NCBI RefSeq assembly: GCF_003144245.1
Contig: NW_020289980.1
Location: 434,001 to 498,000, forward strand
DNA: 64,000 nt
From: Jaminaea rosea
Lineage: Eukaryota > Basidiomycota > Exobasidiomycetes > Microstromatales
Direction: 5' to 3'
Shown here piece by piece: positions 21,006 through 33,322 of the stretch. A model generated the notes under the pieces. It ran no database searches and was not told the DNA's origin. It worked only from the letters and a program-made list of their open reading frames with translations. Position numbers and translations under genes: made by a program. Positions within the stretch are counted from its first letter, which is position 1, and each line of letters starts with the position of its first letter.

Positions 21006-24000
21006 CTAGCGTCGCCCCGCTGCCCAAGAACTCTGTTGCGTAAACCTGGACCTATTCGGCGATGAAGCGCCGCCACTGCTGCCACCCTGCCTACCGCCAC
21101 CCTGCCCGCCATTGACCTGGGGACTAGTAGGCGACCACTTCGGGCTCGTAGGACTGTACGCCGGGCTGGCAGGGGAGTACTGCGGGCTGGTCGGAGAGTA
21201 CTGCGGGCTCGTAGGGCTGTACTGCGGGCTAGTGGGCGAGTAAGCCGGAGAGGCAGGCGAGTAAGCCGGGCTGGTCGGCGAGAGGCCTGGCATCTTGCCC
21301 GCAGCAGGGGAGGTGGGGCTGGTCTGGAAGCGTGGGCTTGCAGGCGAGTAGGCAGGTGAGGCGGGAGAGTAACCTTTAGGTGAGGTGGGGCTCCATCTAG
21401 GCGATGCAGGGGAGTAGGATGGGGAAGCGGGGCTGGTGCCGTGCGCCGCTTTGGGAGAGGTGGGAGAGAAGCTTGGCGAAGCCGGCGAGTAGGCGCGCGG
21501 AGAGGTGGGCGAGTAGCCAGGCGAGGTCGGGCTGAAGGAGGGAGAGGTCGGGCTGTACGAAGGAGATGTGGCGCCGAAGTTGATGTTGGGTGAGGCGGGA
21601 GAGTAGCCTGCATTGGGTGAAGCAGCACCACGCGCAACCCAAGGAGAGATACCGCCTCGTCCAGGCGACATGGGCGCATAGGCTGGTGAAGCGGGCGAAT
21701 AACCAGGTGAAGCACCGTACAGGCCTGCACCGGGTGACTGACCGCCCATGGGTGTGCGCATGGGAGACTGACCAGGCTGAAGCCATCCGTCGTACGCATC
21801 TTCGCCTGGCTGAGCAAGCGGTGAGAACATGGCCTGGTCCTGCACTCGGAAAGCATCCTCGTCGAGCGGCGAGCTGGAGTCGTAGGGGGTCATCATGCCT
21901 CCAGGCGTCTTGCTGCCGGACGGGTCGATAGCCGCAGCCATCATGGCTTGGACGGGCATGCGATAGTCGACGATGACGTCCTTGAGGGCCTCGACGTCGA
22001 GCTTGACGCTGAATGCTCCCGTACCCATGGGCGCCATCTGTCCGAGCAGCACATTCTCCGCCACGCCCTTGCAATCGTCAATGTCACCCATCGCGGCCGC
22101 TTCCATCAAGATCTCGACCGTCTCCTCGAAGGAGCAGCGCATAAGCGCACCCTGATTCGTGCGATTGATGCCGTGACGCGTGATGGCCATGAGGACTCCC
22201 TGGCTCGTCATAATGTCACAGAGCAGAGCCAAGTGACGGTAGTTGACGTAAGATCCGTCGAACTCGATGACCTGCTTGGCCTCGCGCAGGATGGAGTTGC
22301 GCGCAGCCTCGATACCGAGGACGTGGAAGACTTCAACGCAGTTGTTGGACACGGTACGGTGAGGATCGACATGGTCTGCCGCCAAGATCTCCTTGAAGTT
22401 GGTGCCCTCCGTTTCGAGGATGTTCTCCTGCACCTTCTCCCACGAACCCGTCTCAGGATTAAGGCGCATCGCGTCTTTGTCCGTCTTGGTGATGAAGACC
22501 TTTTTGATGCCCTTGATGCCCTTGAGATCGATGTCGGTCAACATCTGAATGGCAAATTGCTTCAAGAAGGTCTCCTCATCGCCCATGGCCTCCTTGTCCG
22601 GCTCGTTGTTGACGGTACGGACTCGCAGTACCAGCTGGTCAGCATTGTCCTCCGAGTGCATCACGAAGACGTCGTCGCCGAACAGTTGAGTGACCTCAGC
22701 AGCCACCTCAGCCATCGTCAAGTTCTTGTCGAGCATCTGACCACGGTCGAGGATGAAACGGAGCATCCAAGGGGATTGGCGGTCCAGTGTACGCTCGACG
22801 TCCTCGTCTGGCACGGCGAAGAATGACTCGACGAAGTCGCGATCCTCCTCGATGAGCGTGTTTGTCGGGTCGGGGTCGTAGTGGATCTCGACGGCGCCCG
22901 TGATCGTCTGCAGCGTCGTGTGGGTGAGCGCGGCTTGAATGGGCTTGGCGAGAGCCTGCTGGTTGTCGCTGTGGTCATGCCATCCATTGTAGGGGGCCTG
23001 CAGGTACACGCGCACCATGGGCGTCTTGATGTTCTCGGCGCAGTTGATAATCTCCTTGAGACGGGGCACACCAAGGGTGACATTCTTTGAGGCGACACCA
23101 GCGTAGTGGAAGGTGTTGAGCGTCATCTGCGTGGCGGGCTCTCCAATCGACTGAGCAGCGAGGGTACCGCACATCTCTCCCGGATTGGCGACTGCCTTGG
23201 CAAACTGGTCCTCGACCTCGGCCAAGACGTACTCGAAGGAGCGGCGATCCAGGCGCAGGTACTCGATGACGTTCTTCGAAGAGAGGTACGCGCGCAAGTG
23301 GATCTTGAGGAGGAGCGTCGCGTTGATCTGAGCCTCGCGACTGATACGATCATTGCCCCGCACGACGATGAGGCGGTCTAGCGTCTCCTTGACGCCCGTG
23401 ACGATCTCGCCCGGAGGCAGGTCGCTGGGCTTGCGCGAGTCCACACGGAACTCCTGCTTGGCATTGAGGATCAGGCGGGCAATGTTGATTGGCAGCTGGA
23501 CGTCAGAGCGGTCCGTCTTGAAGATGAAGCCGCGCAGCAGACGGCGGTCCTCTTGAAGCCTAGCGTACTCCTCGTCAAGGAGATCCTGCAACTCCGCTGA
23601 CCAGTCATCGAGACCAGCTTGCAGCGATCCCTTCCTGAAGCCACCCTCTTGCAAGTCGACGCGGAATCGTCGGTGGAACTCGGCATCGGTCAAAGTGTGG
23701 GTGAGGAGGTTCTGACGCTCCACCTTGGCACCATCAATACCGTCCTCGCCGTACGCAAACTGAATAACGCTGTTCGTCGAGTTGCGCACAGTACCGTCGT
23801 AGCAGATCATGATGTCCTCAAGCGCCTTGACGAGACGACGCTGAATGTATCCTGTCTCGGCCGTCTTGACGGCTGTGTCGATCAGACCCTCTCGCCCAGC
23901 CATAGCGTGGAAGAAGAACTCCTGCGGCGTCAAGCCTCGCAGGTACGAATTCTCGACGAAGCCTCGCGACTCCGGGGTGAAGTCGTCCTTGGCGAAGTGG

Positions 24001-26466
24001 GGGAGTGTGCGATGACGGAAGCCAAAGGGAATGCGCTTGCCCTCTACTGACTGCTGGCCTACACAAGCCGACATCTGCGAGATGTTAATGAATGAGCCCT
24101 TGGAGCCAGCAATGACCATCTGCTTGACGTTGTTCCAATCGGGGAGCGACTTCTCGGCATTGGTACCAGCCGAGTCACGAGCGGTATTGAGCGTCTTGTT
24201 GACAGCAGCTTCGAATGACTCTCGCAGCGTCATACCTGGCTCAGTGCCCAGCTTGTCCATGCGCGCGTCTTCGATCAAGCGCGTGACCTCCGTCTTGGCC
24301 TTGTTGATGGCCTCGGTAACATACGCGGCCGTAGCCTTGTCTGCTACCGTGTCGCCGATGCCGATGGAGAAGCCATTGTGCAGCAGCCAGAAGTTGACGA
24401 CTCGCTGTGCCCCACCAAAGAAGTCGCGGCATACTACGGGCCCCTTTTCACGGAAGATGATGTCGATCAAGCCGCCGGCCTGCGCTCCTACGATCTTCTT
24501 GTTGATGACGCCGAAGAGGATCTCACCGTCCTCGATGTGCACACCAGCGTCTGCCAGATTGTTTGTCGAAGGCTTCAAGTTGTCCGACCCTTGGAAGATG
24601 TTGATGCCCTTTGGAATGCACATCGAGAGGATCTGCTTGCCCGACCAGAACGGCTTGGGTCGCAGCACGCACGGCATGGGCATCTCGCCATTCCACTCGG
24701 GCACCTGCAGCAGCACCTGCTGAACCTGCTCGAAGTCCATCAACATGTCTCGCACCGTGAACTTACGAATACCGCACAGCGTGTCCTGCACGATACCCAT
24801 GACTGGCTTGTTGGCCTGCGGAGAGACGATGTTCTTTGCTACCCATGCAATTTGGCTCAGCTCTGCCCTGCTCTCCTCGCTTTGCGCTACGTGCAAGTTC
24901 ATCTCATCACCGTCGAAGTCGGCATTGTACGGAGGCGTGACGGAAAGGTTGAGACGGAAGGTCGAGTAGTCCATGAGCTTGATGCGATGGCACATCATTG
25001 ACATCTTGTGCAGCGACGGCTGACGGTTAAAGAGGACGTAGTCGCCATCACGCAGATGACGCTCGACAATCCAGCCGAATTGCAGCGCCATGTCGCCGCG
25101 GCGGTTGTACTTCAAGTCGATACGCTCTCCGGTATCGCGGATGACGTAGCGGGCGCCAGGCCACTCGTTCGGACCGTTGCGGACCAGCTGCTGGAGGTGC
25201 GAGATGTTGTAAGGCGTGACGCGCTCAGGGTACGTGAGGTTACGAGCCATGCTCTTGGGTACGCCAACCTGGTCGAGGTCGAGATGCGGGTCGCCGGTAA
25301 TGACGGTACGCGCTGAGAAGTCGACTCGCTTGCCCATCAAGTTACCACGCAAACGTCCCTCTTTGCCCTTGAGACGAGCACGAATCGACTTGACAGGTCG
25401 TCCACTCTTCTGCAAAGCCTGCGGGATACCGGCAATGTCGTTGTCCATGTACGTCGCAGTGTGGTACTGCAGCACGTCCTCAAACTCATCGACGATGTGC
25501 GCCGGCGCTCCCTCTTGCTCGAATCGCTTGAGCTGTTGCGAAGCCTTGATGATCTCTGCCAGCTTGTACGTCAAATCGTCCTCGCCCTTTGCTGTGCCAC
25601 CCTCGCTGATGGCCGGTCGTACAGGCGGCGGCGGTACGGGCATGACCGTCAAGATCATCCACTCTGGCCTAGCCCACTCCCTCGACAAGCCCATGATCTC
25701 AATGTCCTCATCTGGGATGCGCTTCAAGATGGCGAGAGCCTCTGAAGGGGCCAGCTTGCGCTTCTCTGGCTGCGACGTCTTTGCGCCGCCGTCCTCGCCC
25801 TCTTCCTTTGCCTTTCGCCACTGCGTGAACAACTTCAAGCCTTCTCGACGAATGGCCGGCTGCTCCTGCCCACACCCGCCATGACCTGGACGATCATCTT
25901 CGTCATTCATGTGATCCTCTTCCGTCTTTGGCTCGTCAGCCTCGCACGTCGAGATCTTGGAGCAATTCTCCCAGACCTTTTGGAATCGACGCTTGCGGTT
26001 GTTGCGGGTGAGGCGGAGGTCTTCGGCAAATCGCGGATTGGTGTACTGGTCTGCTTTGAGCTTACCGCAATGCACACAGACGCTCTCCAAGATCTTTTTG
26101 ACCTTGTTGATGAAGCCAATGTGGTATACGGGTCGCGCGAGCTCGACATGGGCGAAGTGGCCCGGACACTCTGCCATACCTTCACCGCACGTCTGACACT
26201 TGAAGTTGCGGTCGACGGTACCAAGACGGGGATCTGAGAGGCCATTGGGTTTGGGTCTGCCGGTCTCGTCTGCCGTCTCTGGATACTCGATCTTGCAGAC
26301 TGACATCTTGTTCTGCGGGCGAGAACACGGCGAGTCAGTTCGCAGCATAAGGCGGTGCAGCACTTTCGCAGCAACGCACAATCTCTTCAGGACTGAGTAC
26401 ACCGAATTGGACCTCCCTCACAAGCCTCTGGGGCTGCGAGGAGTAGGCAAAGCGATAGCCGTTCAT
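21006..26466 (-). CDS. RPB1: RPB1, largest subunit of RNA polymerase II, 2 exons
   Basis: Catalytic subunit of RNA polymerase II. Exon 1 is 26466-26380, encoding [11 protein letters not shown] through [12 protein letters not shown] 67-nt intron (26379-26313, GTGCGT...GCAG) follows, then one exon of 5.3 kb (26312-21006). The junction restores [22 protein letters not shown], near-universal at this point, so the ATG at 26466 is well supported. The product has 1797 residues. Visible are the clamp zinc motif ([17 protein letters not shown]), the active-site [13 protein letters not shown] near residue 490 with the three Mg-binding Asp, and the trigger-loop and bridge-helix region ([17 protein letters not shown]). 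The C-terminal domain, from about residue 1560, has about 21 heptads, listed separately. Divergent from VPS27. Confidence 0.98.
21009..21730 (-). repeat. RPB1 C-terminal domain heptad repeats
   Basis: About 21 recognisable heptads of the YSPTSPS type, in an imperfect array with spacers. By my count eight are YSPASPx (Thr4 replaced by Ala), seven YSPTSPx, and the rest have Phe, Trp or Leu at position 1 or the variant YAPMSP. Position 7 is Q, A, K, R, N, G or S; only one heptad is the exact consensus. The tail after the repeats is Gly/Ser/Arg-rich. Confidence 0.92.
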
Positions 26467-27479
26467 GGCTGCCGAGAAGGGAAGTGAAGAGTGCTAGAAA
26501 AGGAGAGTGGTGTCGAGAAGGCGACGAGTGCGCTACCTGTAGCAGGCGGTGCGCTGTTAGCGAAGCTTCATGAAGACGTCTTGGACGCTCATACCCACTG
26601 CTCGGATGCGGATGGATCCAATCCAAGTCGATGGTGGCCACCTGCCGTCACTCGTATCTCAGACGCTGCGTCCAGCCAAGCACTAGTGATAAAGCGAACG
26701 CCTCCCTCGTGATCTCCTCGCTGCGTCTCCTCTCTCTCTGCGCTCTCTCTCTCTCTCTCTCTCTTGGTCGTCGTCGTTCGCCGGTTGCGCGGCTGATGAT
26801 GTGAAGAAAGTCTAGGCTGCTGCGCGCTGGACAAACTCGTTCTGCCTAGTCGTAGTGGGGATTGAAATCCGACCCGTTTGCTGCAGGTTCCTTTTGAGCA
26901 CGGCAGGAATAGCAGGAAGATGACAATGTCTTCTCTCTGCGATCCTCACAACTTGGTTGCGTCTCAAGAGGCTGTGGCGTATATGTGGGCCGGATGGATG
27001 TTCCCTCGACTGAGGATGACGCGGTCACCAACGAAGGGATGCGACAAGGGCAGTACGAAGACCAGCGTGTTGCGCTGCTGCTGTGACGACGATCTTGATA
27101 CAATCAATCGTAGCACGGGCGAGGCGACTTGAAGAGGACGGAGGAGGGAGGGAGAGGGATGGGGGGATGGTAGGAAGGCAGGAGGAGCGGGCGTTGCAGG
27201 CGTGGCGCGGACTCAGACGACGTCGAGAGGCGGGCGGGCAGAGGCACCGAGAGGCAGAAGCAGACACAAGAAGGGGCAGCAGCTGTCGCGCGGCTCGCTC
27301 CATGGCTGTCGTCGGTCTGTCCCTCTGTCCGCCGGACTCGCGCTCACGCTCAGCATCCGTCGATGGGTCCGGCGCGGGCAGTGGCAGCGTGGCTTCGACG
27401 TTGCAGCAACTGAGCGCCAACGACACTCTCAACTCCACTTCTCACCATCATCACTATTTGATTGACCGCATACGCCACC
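26467..27479. other. Shared divergent promoter region, RPB1 / VPS27
   Basis: About 1 kb between the two start codons. It holds a CT microsatellite (26743-26764) and purine-rich runs near 27130-27190 but no frame resembling a protein. A VPS27 5' untranslated region is expected just before 27480, where the start has a good context (CCACC before ATG). Confidence 0.6.
26743..26764. repeat. (CT)11 microsatellite
   Basis: Eleven uninterrupted CT dinucleotides in the divergent RPB1/VPS27 promoter; equivalent to a GA repeat on the RPB1 strand. Confidence 0.92.
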
Positions 27480-29843
27480 ATGTCGTCGTGGTGGGGATCA
27501 GATCCCTTCGTCGACTTGGTCGCAAAGGCGACGTCCGAGCTGCTACCAGCAGGGCAAGAGGACATCGCCTTGAATCTCGAAATCTGTGACAAGGTGCGAG
27601 CCAAGCAGGTGCCACCAAAGGCTGCCATGCAGGCCATCAAGAAGCGCATCAGCGACGCCAACCCCAACGTAGTCCTCCTCGCACTCGGACTCACCGACAT
27701 CTGCATCAAGAATGGTGGCGATCACTTCCTTGAGGAGGTGGCATCGCGCGAATTCATGGACAACTTGACATCGATCCTCAAGAGACCCGCAGGCGTTAAT
27801 CACGATGTCAAGGCAAAGGCGCTGCGTTTGATCCAAGACTGGGCACAAGTAGCTGAAGCCAAGCCTGCGCAGATGGGATACATCACTCAGGTTTACCGCT
27901 CCCTCAAGCTTGAAGGATTCGACTTCCCCGCCACCTCTGGCCAGGCATCCGCCGCCTTCGTGGAGACGCTCACCGCTCCCGAATGGGTTGATGGCGACGT
28001 CTGCATGCGATGTCGTACTGCCTTTACCACCTTCAATCGCAAGCATCACTGCAGAAATTGCGGCAACGTCTTCTGTCAGCAATGCTCTTCGCACAACATG
28101 AGCTTGCCTTGGTACGGCGTCGGGCAGGACGTCCGTGTATGCGATGGATGCTTCAATAAGAGAGCTCCACCAAAGATTCCCGCAGGTGGCAACAAGCTGC
28201 AGAGGTCATCGACTACGACGGTTGTGCCAACGGGGCGAGGAGGAGCGGCCGCACAGCGCTCAAACACAACTGGGGCAAAGGCATCGAGTAGCAGACGGAA
28301 CAAGAGGGAGGACGACGACCTCGCCCTTGCCATCAAGCTGTCATTGCAGGATGCGCCAAGCGGGAGCAGAGCAGGTGCTGCAAGCTACTCAGAGCCATCG
28401 CAGCCTCGCGCCACTCGTCAGCCCAATGGCCGGATGCTCGAGGGGACAGACGCAGACGATGACCCAGACCTCGCAGCGGCCATCGCCGCCAGTCTCCGCG
28501 ACTACGCTCCACCGCAGCCCAGCGCGCCAGTGGGGCTTGATGAACCTTCAACTCCCTCAATGGCTCCCACCCAGCCGGAACCGTCCTCTTCCTCATCTCA
28601 CTCCAACTTGCCCCTTCCTCCCTCGCTCGATCTACCCCCGCAAGACGTCGACTCCCTCCTCACATTTTCTCAAAGCGTCGCAGCCCAGGACGCACAGGCG
28701 CGGCACTACGGTACCGCGCCTGCGCCGGACCACGCAACGCAGGCACTCTACGATAGGGCCACTGCTGCGAGACCCAAAATGGCGCGTAGTCTGGACGAGG
28801 CTGGAAGGAGACAAGGGGTGTTGATGTCTATGCATGACAAGTTGAGCGAGGCCGTCAGGCTTTATGATCGGCTGTTGGACGCTCAGATGGCCAGGCCGGC
28901 GGGAGTGCAGTACGGATACGCACCTCCGCCGGGTCAGCGAGCGCAGACGGGTAGCCCTGATCCATTCCCTCGTCAGCATTATGCGCAACATCCTCAATAC
29001 TACGGCCAACAGCAGCAGCAATATCCTGCTCAAAGCGCATACGGGTACGGCTATGCGGCTCAGGGACCAAGCGGCTATCATGAGCAGGCGGCGCACCAGC
29101 AACAACAACAACAACAACAATACCAGCCGCAGACTCCTGGAGCCATGCCTAATGGGGTCGGCACCTCCTCGCTCTACCCCTCTTTCCCACCTGCGGCCTC
29201 CACGCAGCCTCAGCAGCAGCTGCATCAGCCGCCGTACCCTCAAGAGCCCCAGCTGACTGGCGCATCATCGCAGCAAGGACCCTATGGGGCAGACGCGCCT
29301 CCGCTCAGCCCTTCTGCCTCGCTGCATGGTAGCGAAGCATACGCCGCGTACCATCCCCCGCATGGCCAGCAGCAGCAGCAGCAGCAGCACAACTACTACG
29401 CGACACACGAATATCAACAGCAGCAGGCCAGTCACGCCCCCGCGCAGCCATTCTCGCCCGCTCAAACGAATGGTGCTCCCACTGGACCAGTGGCCGGGCT
29501 GAACCAGTTCGAGCAACTAATGTCCCCTTCCGCCTCCTCGTCCGGAGCAGCAGCCGCTCCAGGCATGGGCTCACCACAGCAAGCCCGCACACCTGCTGCT
29601 ACCATGCCGCAGCGTCGCCCCTCCGGTCAGGCAGGAGTGGGAGCGCATGGCGGGACGACTTCCGCAGCAGATGGGCTAGCGATGGGCGGGGCGAGTAAGC
29701 TTTTCCCTAGCGTGCCGACGAACGACTTTGCAGCGTCCTCTTCCCCATGGACTCCGAATCAGCCGGGCCAGCAGGAGTATCAGCAACAGCAGCAGAGACA
29801 GAATCAGGTTGTGCAAGAGGCACCTGCACTGATCGAGCTCTAA
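27480..29843 (+). CDS. VPS27: VPS27, ESCRT-0 subunit (VHS-FYVE-UIM)
   Basis: Endosomal sorting protein that, with Hse1, recognises ubiquitinated cargo and recruits ESCRT-I on PI3P-rich endosomes. From the ATG at 27480 (787 residues) the order is: VHS domain (about 5-140, DPFVDLVAKATSELL to the end of a helical bundle); FYVE finger (169-227, WVDGDVCMRCRTAFTTF, the PI3P-binding RKHHCRNCG and CDGCF); two ubiquitin-interacting motifs (about 277-291, DDDLALAIKLSLQ, and 328-342, DPDLAAAIAASLRD); a helical segment near 440-480; a long Gln/Tyr/Pro-rich tail with CAA and CAG runs; and the terminal LIEL, which fits a clathrin-box consensus. Starting 18 bases upstream would need a TTG. Domain order is that of Vps27/Hrs. 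Confidence 0.97.
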   Translation: MSSWWGSDPFVDLVAKATSELLPAGQEDIALNLEICDKVRAKQVPPKAAMQAIKKRISDANPNVVLLALGLTDICIKNGGDHFLEEVASREFMDNLTSILKRPAGVNHDVKAKALRLIQDWAQVAEAKPAQMGYITQVYRSLKLEGFDFPATSGQASAAFVETLTAPEWVDGDVCMRCRTAFTTFNRKHHCRNCGNVFCQQCSSHNMSLPWYGVGQDVRVCDGCFNKRAPPKIPAGGNKLQRSSTTTVVPTGRGGAAAQRSNTTGAKASSSRRNKREDDDLALAIKLSLQDAPSGSRAGAASYSEPSQPRATRQPNGRMLEGTDADDDPDLAAAIAASLRDYAPPQPSAPVGLDEPSTPSMAPTQPEPSSSSSHSNLPLPPSLDLPPQDVDSLLTFSQSVAAQDAQARHYGTAPAPDHATQALYDRATAARPKMARSLDEAGRRQGVLMSMHDKLSEAVRLYDRLLDAQMARPAGVQYGYAPPPGQRAQTGSPDPFPRQHYAQHPQYYGQQQQQYPAQSAYGYGYAAQGPSGYHEQAAHQQQQQQQQYQPQTPGAMPNGVGTSSLYPSFPPAASTQPQQQLHQPPYPQEPQLTGASSQQGPYGADAPPLSPSASLHGSEAYAAYHPPHGQQQQQQQHNYYATHEYQQQQASHAPAQPFSPAQTNGAPTGPVAGLNQFEQLMSPSASSSGAAAAPGMGSPQQARTPAATMPQRRPSGQAGVGAHGGTTSAADGLAMGGASKLFPSVPTNDFAASSSPWTPNQPGQQEYQQQQQRQNQVVQEAPALIEL

Positions 29844-30127
29844 GCTGAGCAGTGATGGCGGACCCTAGGCGGACACGCTTTCTGTTTGGTCTAGTCGATG
29901 CTCTTTCCCGTCCCTCCTTTTGAGTCTGCGCCCTCCATACCTTACTGGCGCACGGCACTTTGATGCGAGACGATGCCTCTTCACGACACGATGCAATGTA
30001 AATCTTCTTATGAGCATTGAATTGAGGTCCTCTCGCAGAGGCCTTTGTTCCTCTCCCCATCCTGCCTTCCTTTCCTACCTCCCCTCCCAACTGACCAAGC
30101 TCAAGCCATGCCTTTCCAACGCCCGAC

Positions 30128-33100
30128 TCAACGAATGAACGCATCCAACCTCGTGAGCTGAGCAAACACACCTTGCTCAATCCTGAACCTCAGCATACCC
30201 GCAAACATCATCAAGGCTCGCGCCTGGTTTCGCACCTCACCCATTCTCGCCTCCCTCGCCTCAGCACCCTCCGCTTGCCCGGCTCCAGCAGCCCCATTCT
30301 CCCTGGCGCGCTTAAGTCTTGCGTGGACGCGATAGAGGACGTCCATTGTGAGCAGAAGGAGCTCGCTGAGATTCCTGCCCACACTTTCGTCGACACGTCG
30401 GAAGAAGCCTTCCGCTCGTCTGCTCAGCGCAACCACATCTCCCCTGGCTGCACCCGAGAGGGGGAAGAGATCCGTTGCCTCGAGGACGGAGAGTGCTTGC
30501 TCCAACTTGTCTTCGTTGCCTGAGCGAACGAGGTTGACCGCTCTATGGAGCTCGAGGAGGAGCTTGCAAGTCTGTCGTGCGGTTGCGTCCACGCGACGGA
30601 GGATATGTGGTTGGGACTCGTAGCTTTGCAAGACGGCTTGGGCGAGGGTGGGGAGGTCGGATGTCGTCGACAAGGTTGCGTTGGGGTTGAGCGCTGACGC
30701 TTGCTGTGGCTGCGCGTCCTGCGAGTCAGAGAACAAGCTAATCCCAAGCTCCCTATTGAGCACTCCCACAACCCTGTCATACTCTTCCGCCAGGTTGAAG
30801 AGCAAAATTGCGTCCCTTGTCCTTCCCTGCCCCTCACTCTGCTGTGCTGCCGCCTGGACGATGTTGCGCAAGTACTGCTGGTCTCCCTCCATCCTGAGCA
30901 GGGGTAGGGCCTCTTCGATTGCACCTGGCACTCGGGCGCCATCCACCCTGACGTCTCCGACAAGGTCGGCGTACAGGCGAGTAGAGGTGACGAGATCCTT
31001 GATTGCTGAGTAGCAGCGGGTGCGTTGTTCTTCCTGAATGGCGCGAGATACGCCGGATTGGTCCGAAGGCGAGGAAGAAACGGGGAGGCAAATGAGGTAG
31101 AGGTACTCCAGTGCTGATCGCGCATCGGAGGACGAGAAGAGGCGGATATACCTCGTGATGAGACGTGGGAAGTCGAGGGCGGCTACCTCCCTGCCGCTTG
31201 AGTTGTCAATCTGCAGAGCGTCTCCGCCGGCGCCCGCGCCCATAAGCGAGCGACCGAGCTGCTGTTGTTGTTGACCAGCAGGCGGGAGCCTGAGCAAGCC
31301 GTAGTAGGCAAGCGCAATAGCAAAATGTACCGCGTCCGATTGATGCTGGACCCGCGCGTATAGGAAGGCGACGGCACGCTCGAACTCTCCGCTGAGGAGC
31401 AGCACCAGGAAGTAGTGCAAGGGTCGTCGCCCCTTGGGATCGAAGTGCTTCTCACCGTAGCTGCGCAGCTTTCGTGCTAGGTAATCCAAAGTGTAGTCAT
31501 CTCGCTGGTCGACTCCGTCCTCCTCATCCTCCCCAAGCCCAGCCACAGGAGAGACGTTGGGCTCGCGAATCATCATCAACTGCAGCCACAGCCAATTCTC
31601 TGTACTCTTTGTGAGTGAGCTGGGGAACTTGCGAGTTGCGTCTACCCGCCCGATGAGGCGATAGAGGGCCAGCTTGTAGGGATCCACTCCAGCCGCATCT
31701 CCGCCGCTAGACCCGCCCATGGCGAGGTTGCGGAACCTCGCATTGAACTCGGCATAGAACCTGTCCCTACTCGACCTCGAGAGGCCCGTACCGCCAGACT
31801 CGACCCATTCACGGAACCAGCCCAAGAAGCCAGCGTCTGAGCGTCGCATCCCTTCTTCGTACTCTTCGGCGTGGGCGAGGGCTTGCTGCAGGTGACCGGT
31901 GCGGAGGAGATGGAAGACACTGGCCCACACAGGCTGGGGTGCTGCATTGGCGCTCTTGCGGAGCACTTCCAGCTCGGAGGCCCATCGTCCCTCACGTCCC
32001 AGATGGCTGACCCGGAGGAATGCGGCCACACGAGCCACAATTCCCGGCTGGCCACCCAGTTGTGCCTTACTAGGATTGGAGGCAATGACGTTGTCCACAT
32101 GCACCTCGAACTGTCCTTCCAAGAAGCGCCTCGCGCCACGAGTGATGCGCTGCCTCATGTCCCTGCCCTCAGCTGTGCCGTAGTACGTAGCTGGGTCAGA
32201 GTAGGCGGCTGAGAACTGCCTCTCGCGCACGGTGTGGCTCCCCTCTTCTCCCAAAATCTTCTGGAGTGCAGTCCAGCATTCTACCAGCTGCGAAGAGGAC
32301 TCGGCGCTGCTCCCCGATGCGCTTGCTTGGCTGGCTTGGTGTTGCTGCTGTTGCTGAGCGAGGCGGAGGAACTCAGAAGCCAGAGGAAAGGTAGAGTCCC
32401 TCAACCTTGCTTGATTGAGGGAGCGAATCAAGTTGTCGAAGGACATGAGCTTCGTGTGCATCGAGAGTGAGCTCAAGGGCGGGTCGGTAGACGTTCCCTC
32501 CGAGCCCGTACGAGCGGCCCCTCGTCCCGCGATGGGTCGGAAGGCACTGTCTGCAGAGGAGGCAGCAGCCATTCCACCGCTACTCTGGTGTTGTCCCAGG
32601 TCTTCGAAGATGCGCTTCTTCTGCTTTGACCAGCGGGAGTGCATGGTACGGGCGAGGGAACGATTGAAGTCGTCCAGCGTCTCGCGGCGCCCTTCGTCTA
32701 TTGCGCTAAGGATGATCTGTTGCTGTTCGTGTTGGAGGTAGCCTGGCGAGTGCAGAGGGCACGATCAGCATGCCTGAGTGAGGAGAAGAAGAGGTCGCGC
32801 GGGGAATAGCAGACTCACCTTGGACATCGGTATCCTGCAGCGGCTCCAGCGGCTCAAAAGCGGACGCAATGTTCGTCTGGTTGACATTCTGCGAGAGACT
32901 GAAAGCGTCGATTCCTGCTGAAGCGAGGAAGTAGTGGCTGCGAGTGTAGAGAATACGATGCCGAGTCAGTCTTGGTTAACCGCGATTCCCATCCCTTCAC
33001 TCTCTCCGCTCAAGACTCACGCCTTTGCATCGCCCTGCTGCGCCCTCCCTCCAACGCTTGCTCCTCCACCAGCAGCTAAGCTCCTACTCTGACTCTCTAG

Positions 33101-33322
33101 TTGATCAAGCGCCAGGTTAATGGAGGGAAGCTCTGCGCCCCCAATGCCGCCGCCTGCCCCGCTGGATGCTGCATTGTTGCTTCCTGAAGCGCCGAGGGCT
33201 GAATGCCTCTCGCGCTCGATCGCAGAGGTAAGCTTGCGTGACTGCGAGACGAGGTCGGAGAGGGTTGGGGCGCTTCCCCCTGACCGGGAGGCTGACCCTC
33301 CGTATTGCGACGATGAGAGCAT
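30128..33322 (-). CDS. NIC96: NIC96/Nup93 nuclear pore scaffold protein, 3 exons
   Basis: Inner-ring nucleoporin that anchors the Nsp1 complex in the nuclear pore. Exons are 33322-33021, 32937-32819 and 32742-30128; introns of 83 and 76 nt start GTGAGT and end CGCAG and GCCAG. The spliced product has 1011 residues. Exon 1 carries LVSQSRKLTSAI and LPSINLALDQLESQSR, the N-terminal helical motif that in this family binds partners. Exon 2 adds HYFLASAGIDAFSLSQNVNQ. Exon 3 contains the large alpha-helical Nic96 domain (for example PQPVWASVFHLLRTGHLQQA, DPYKLALYRLIGRVD, ENWLWLQLMMIRE, HFDPKGRRPLHYFLVLLLSG). An in-frame stop precedes the chosen ATG. It converges on VPS27, with 284 bp between stops. 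Confidence 0.95.

Noticed and set aside
21948-22826. Long plus-strand ORF opposite RPB1 (292 codons)
   Set aside because: Antisense shadow of conserved RPB1 codons; composition typical of mirror frames.
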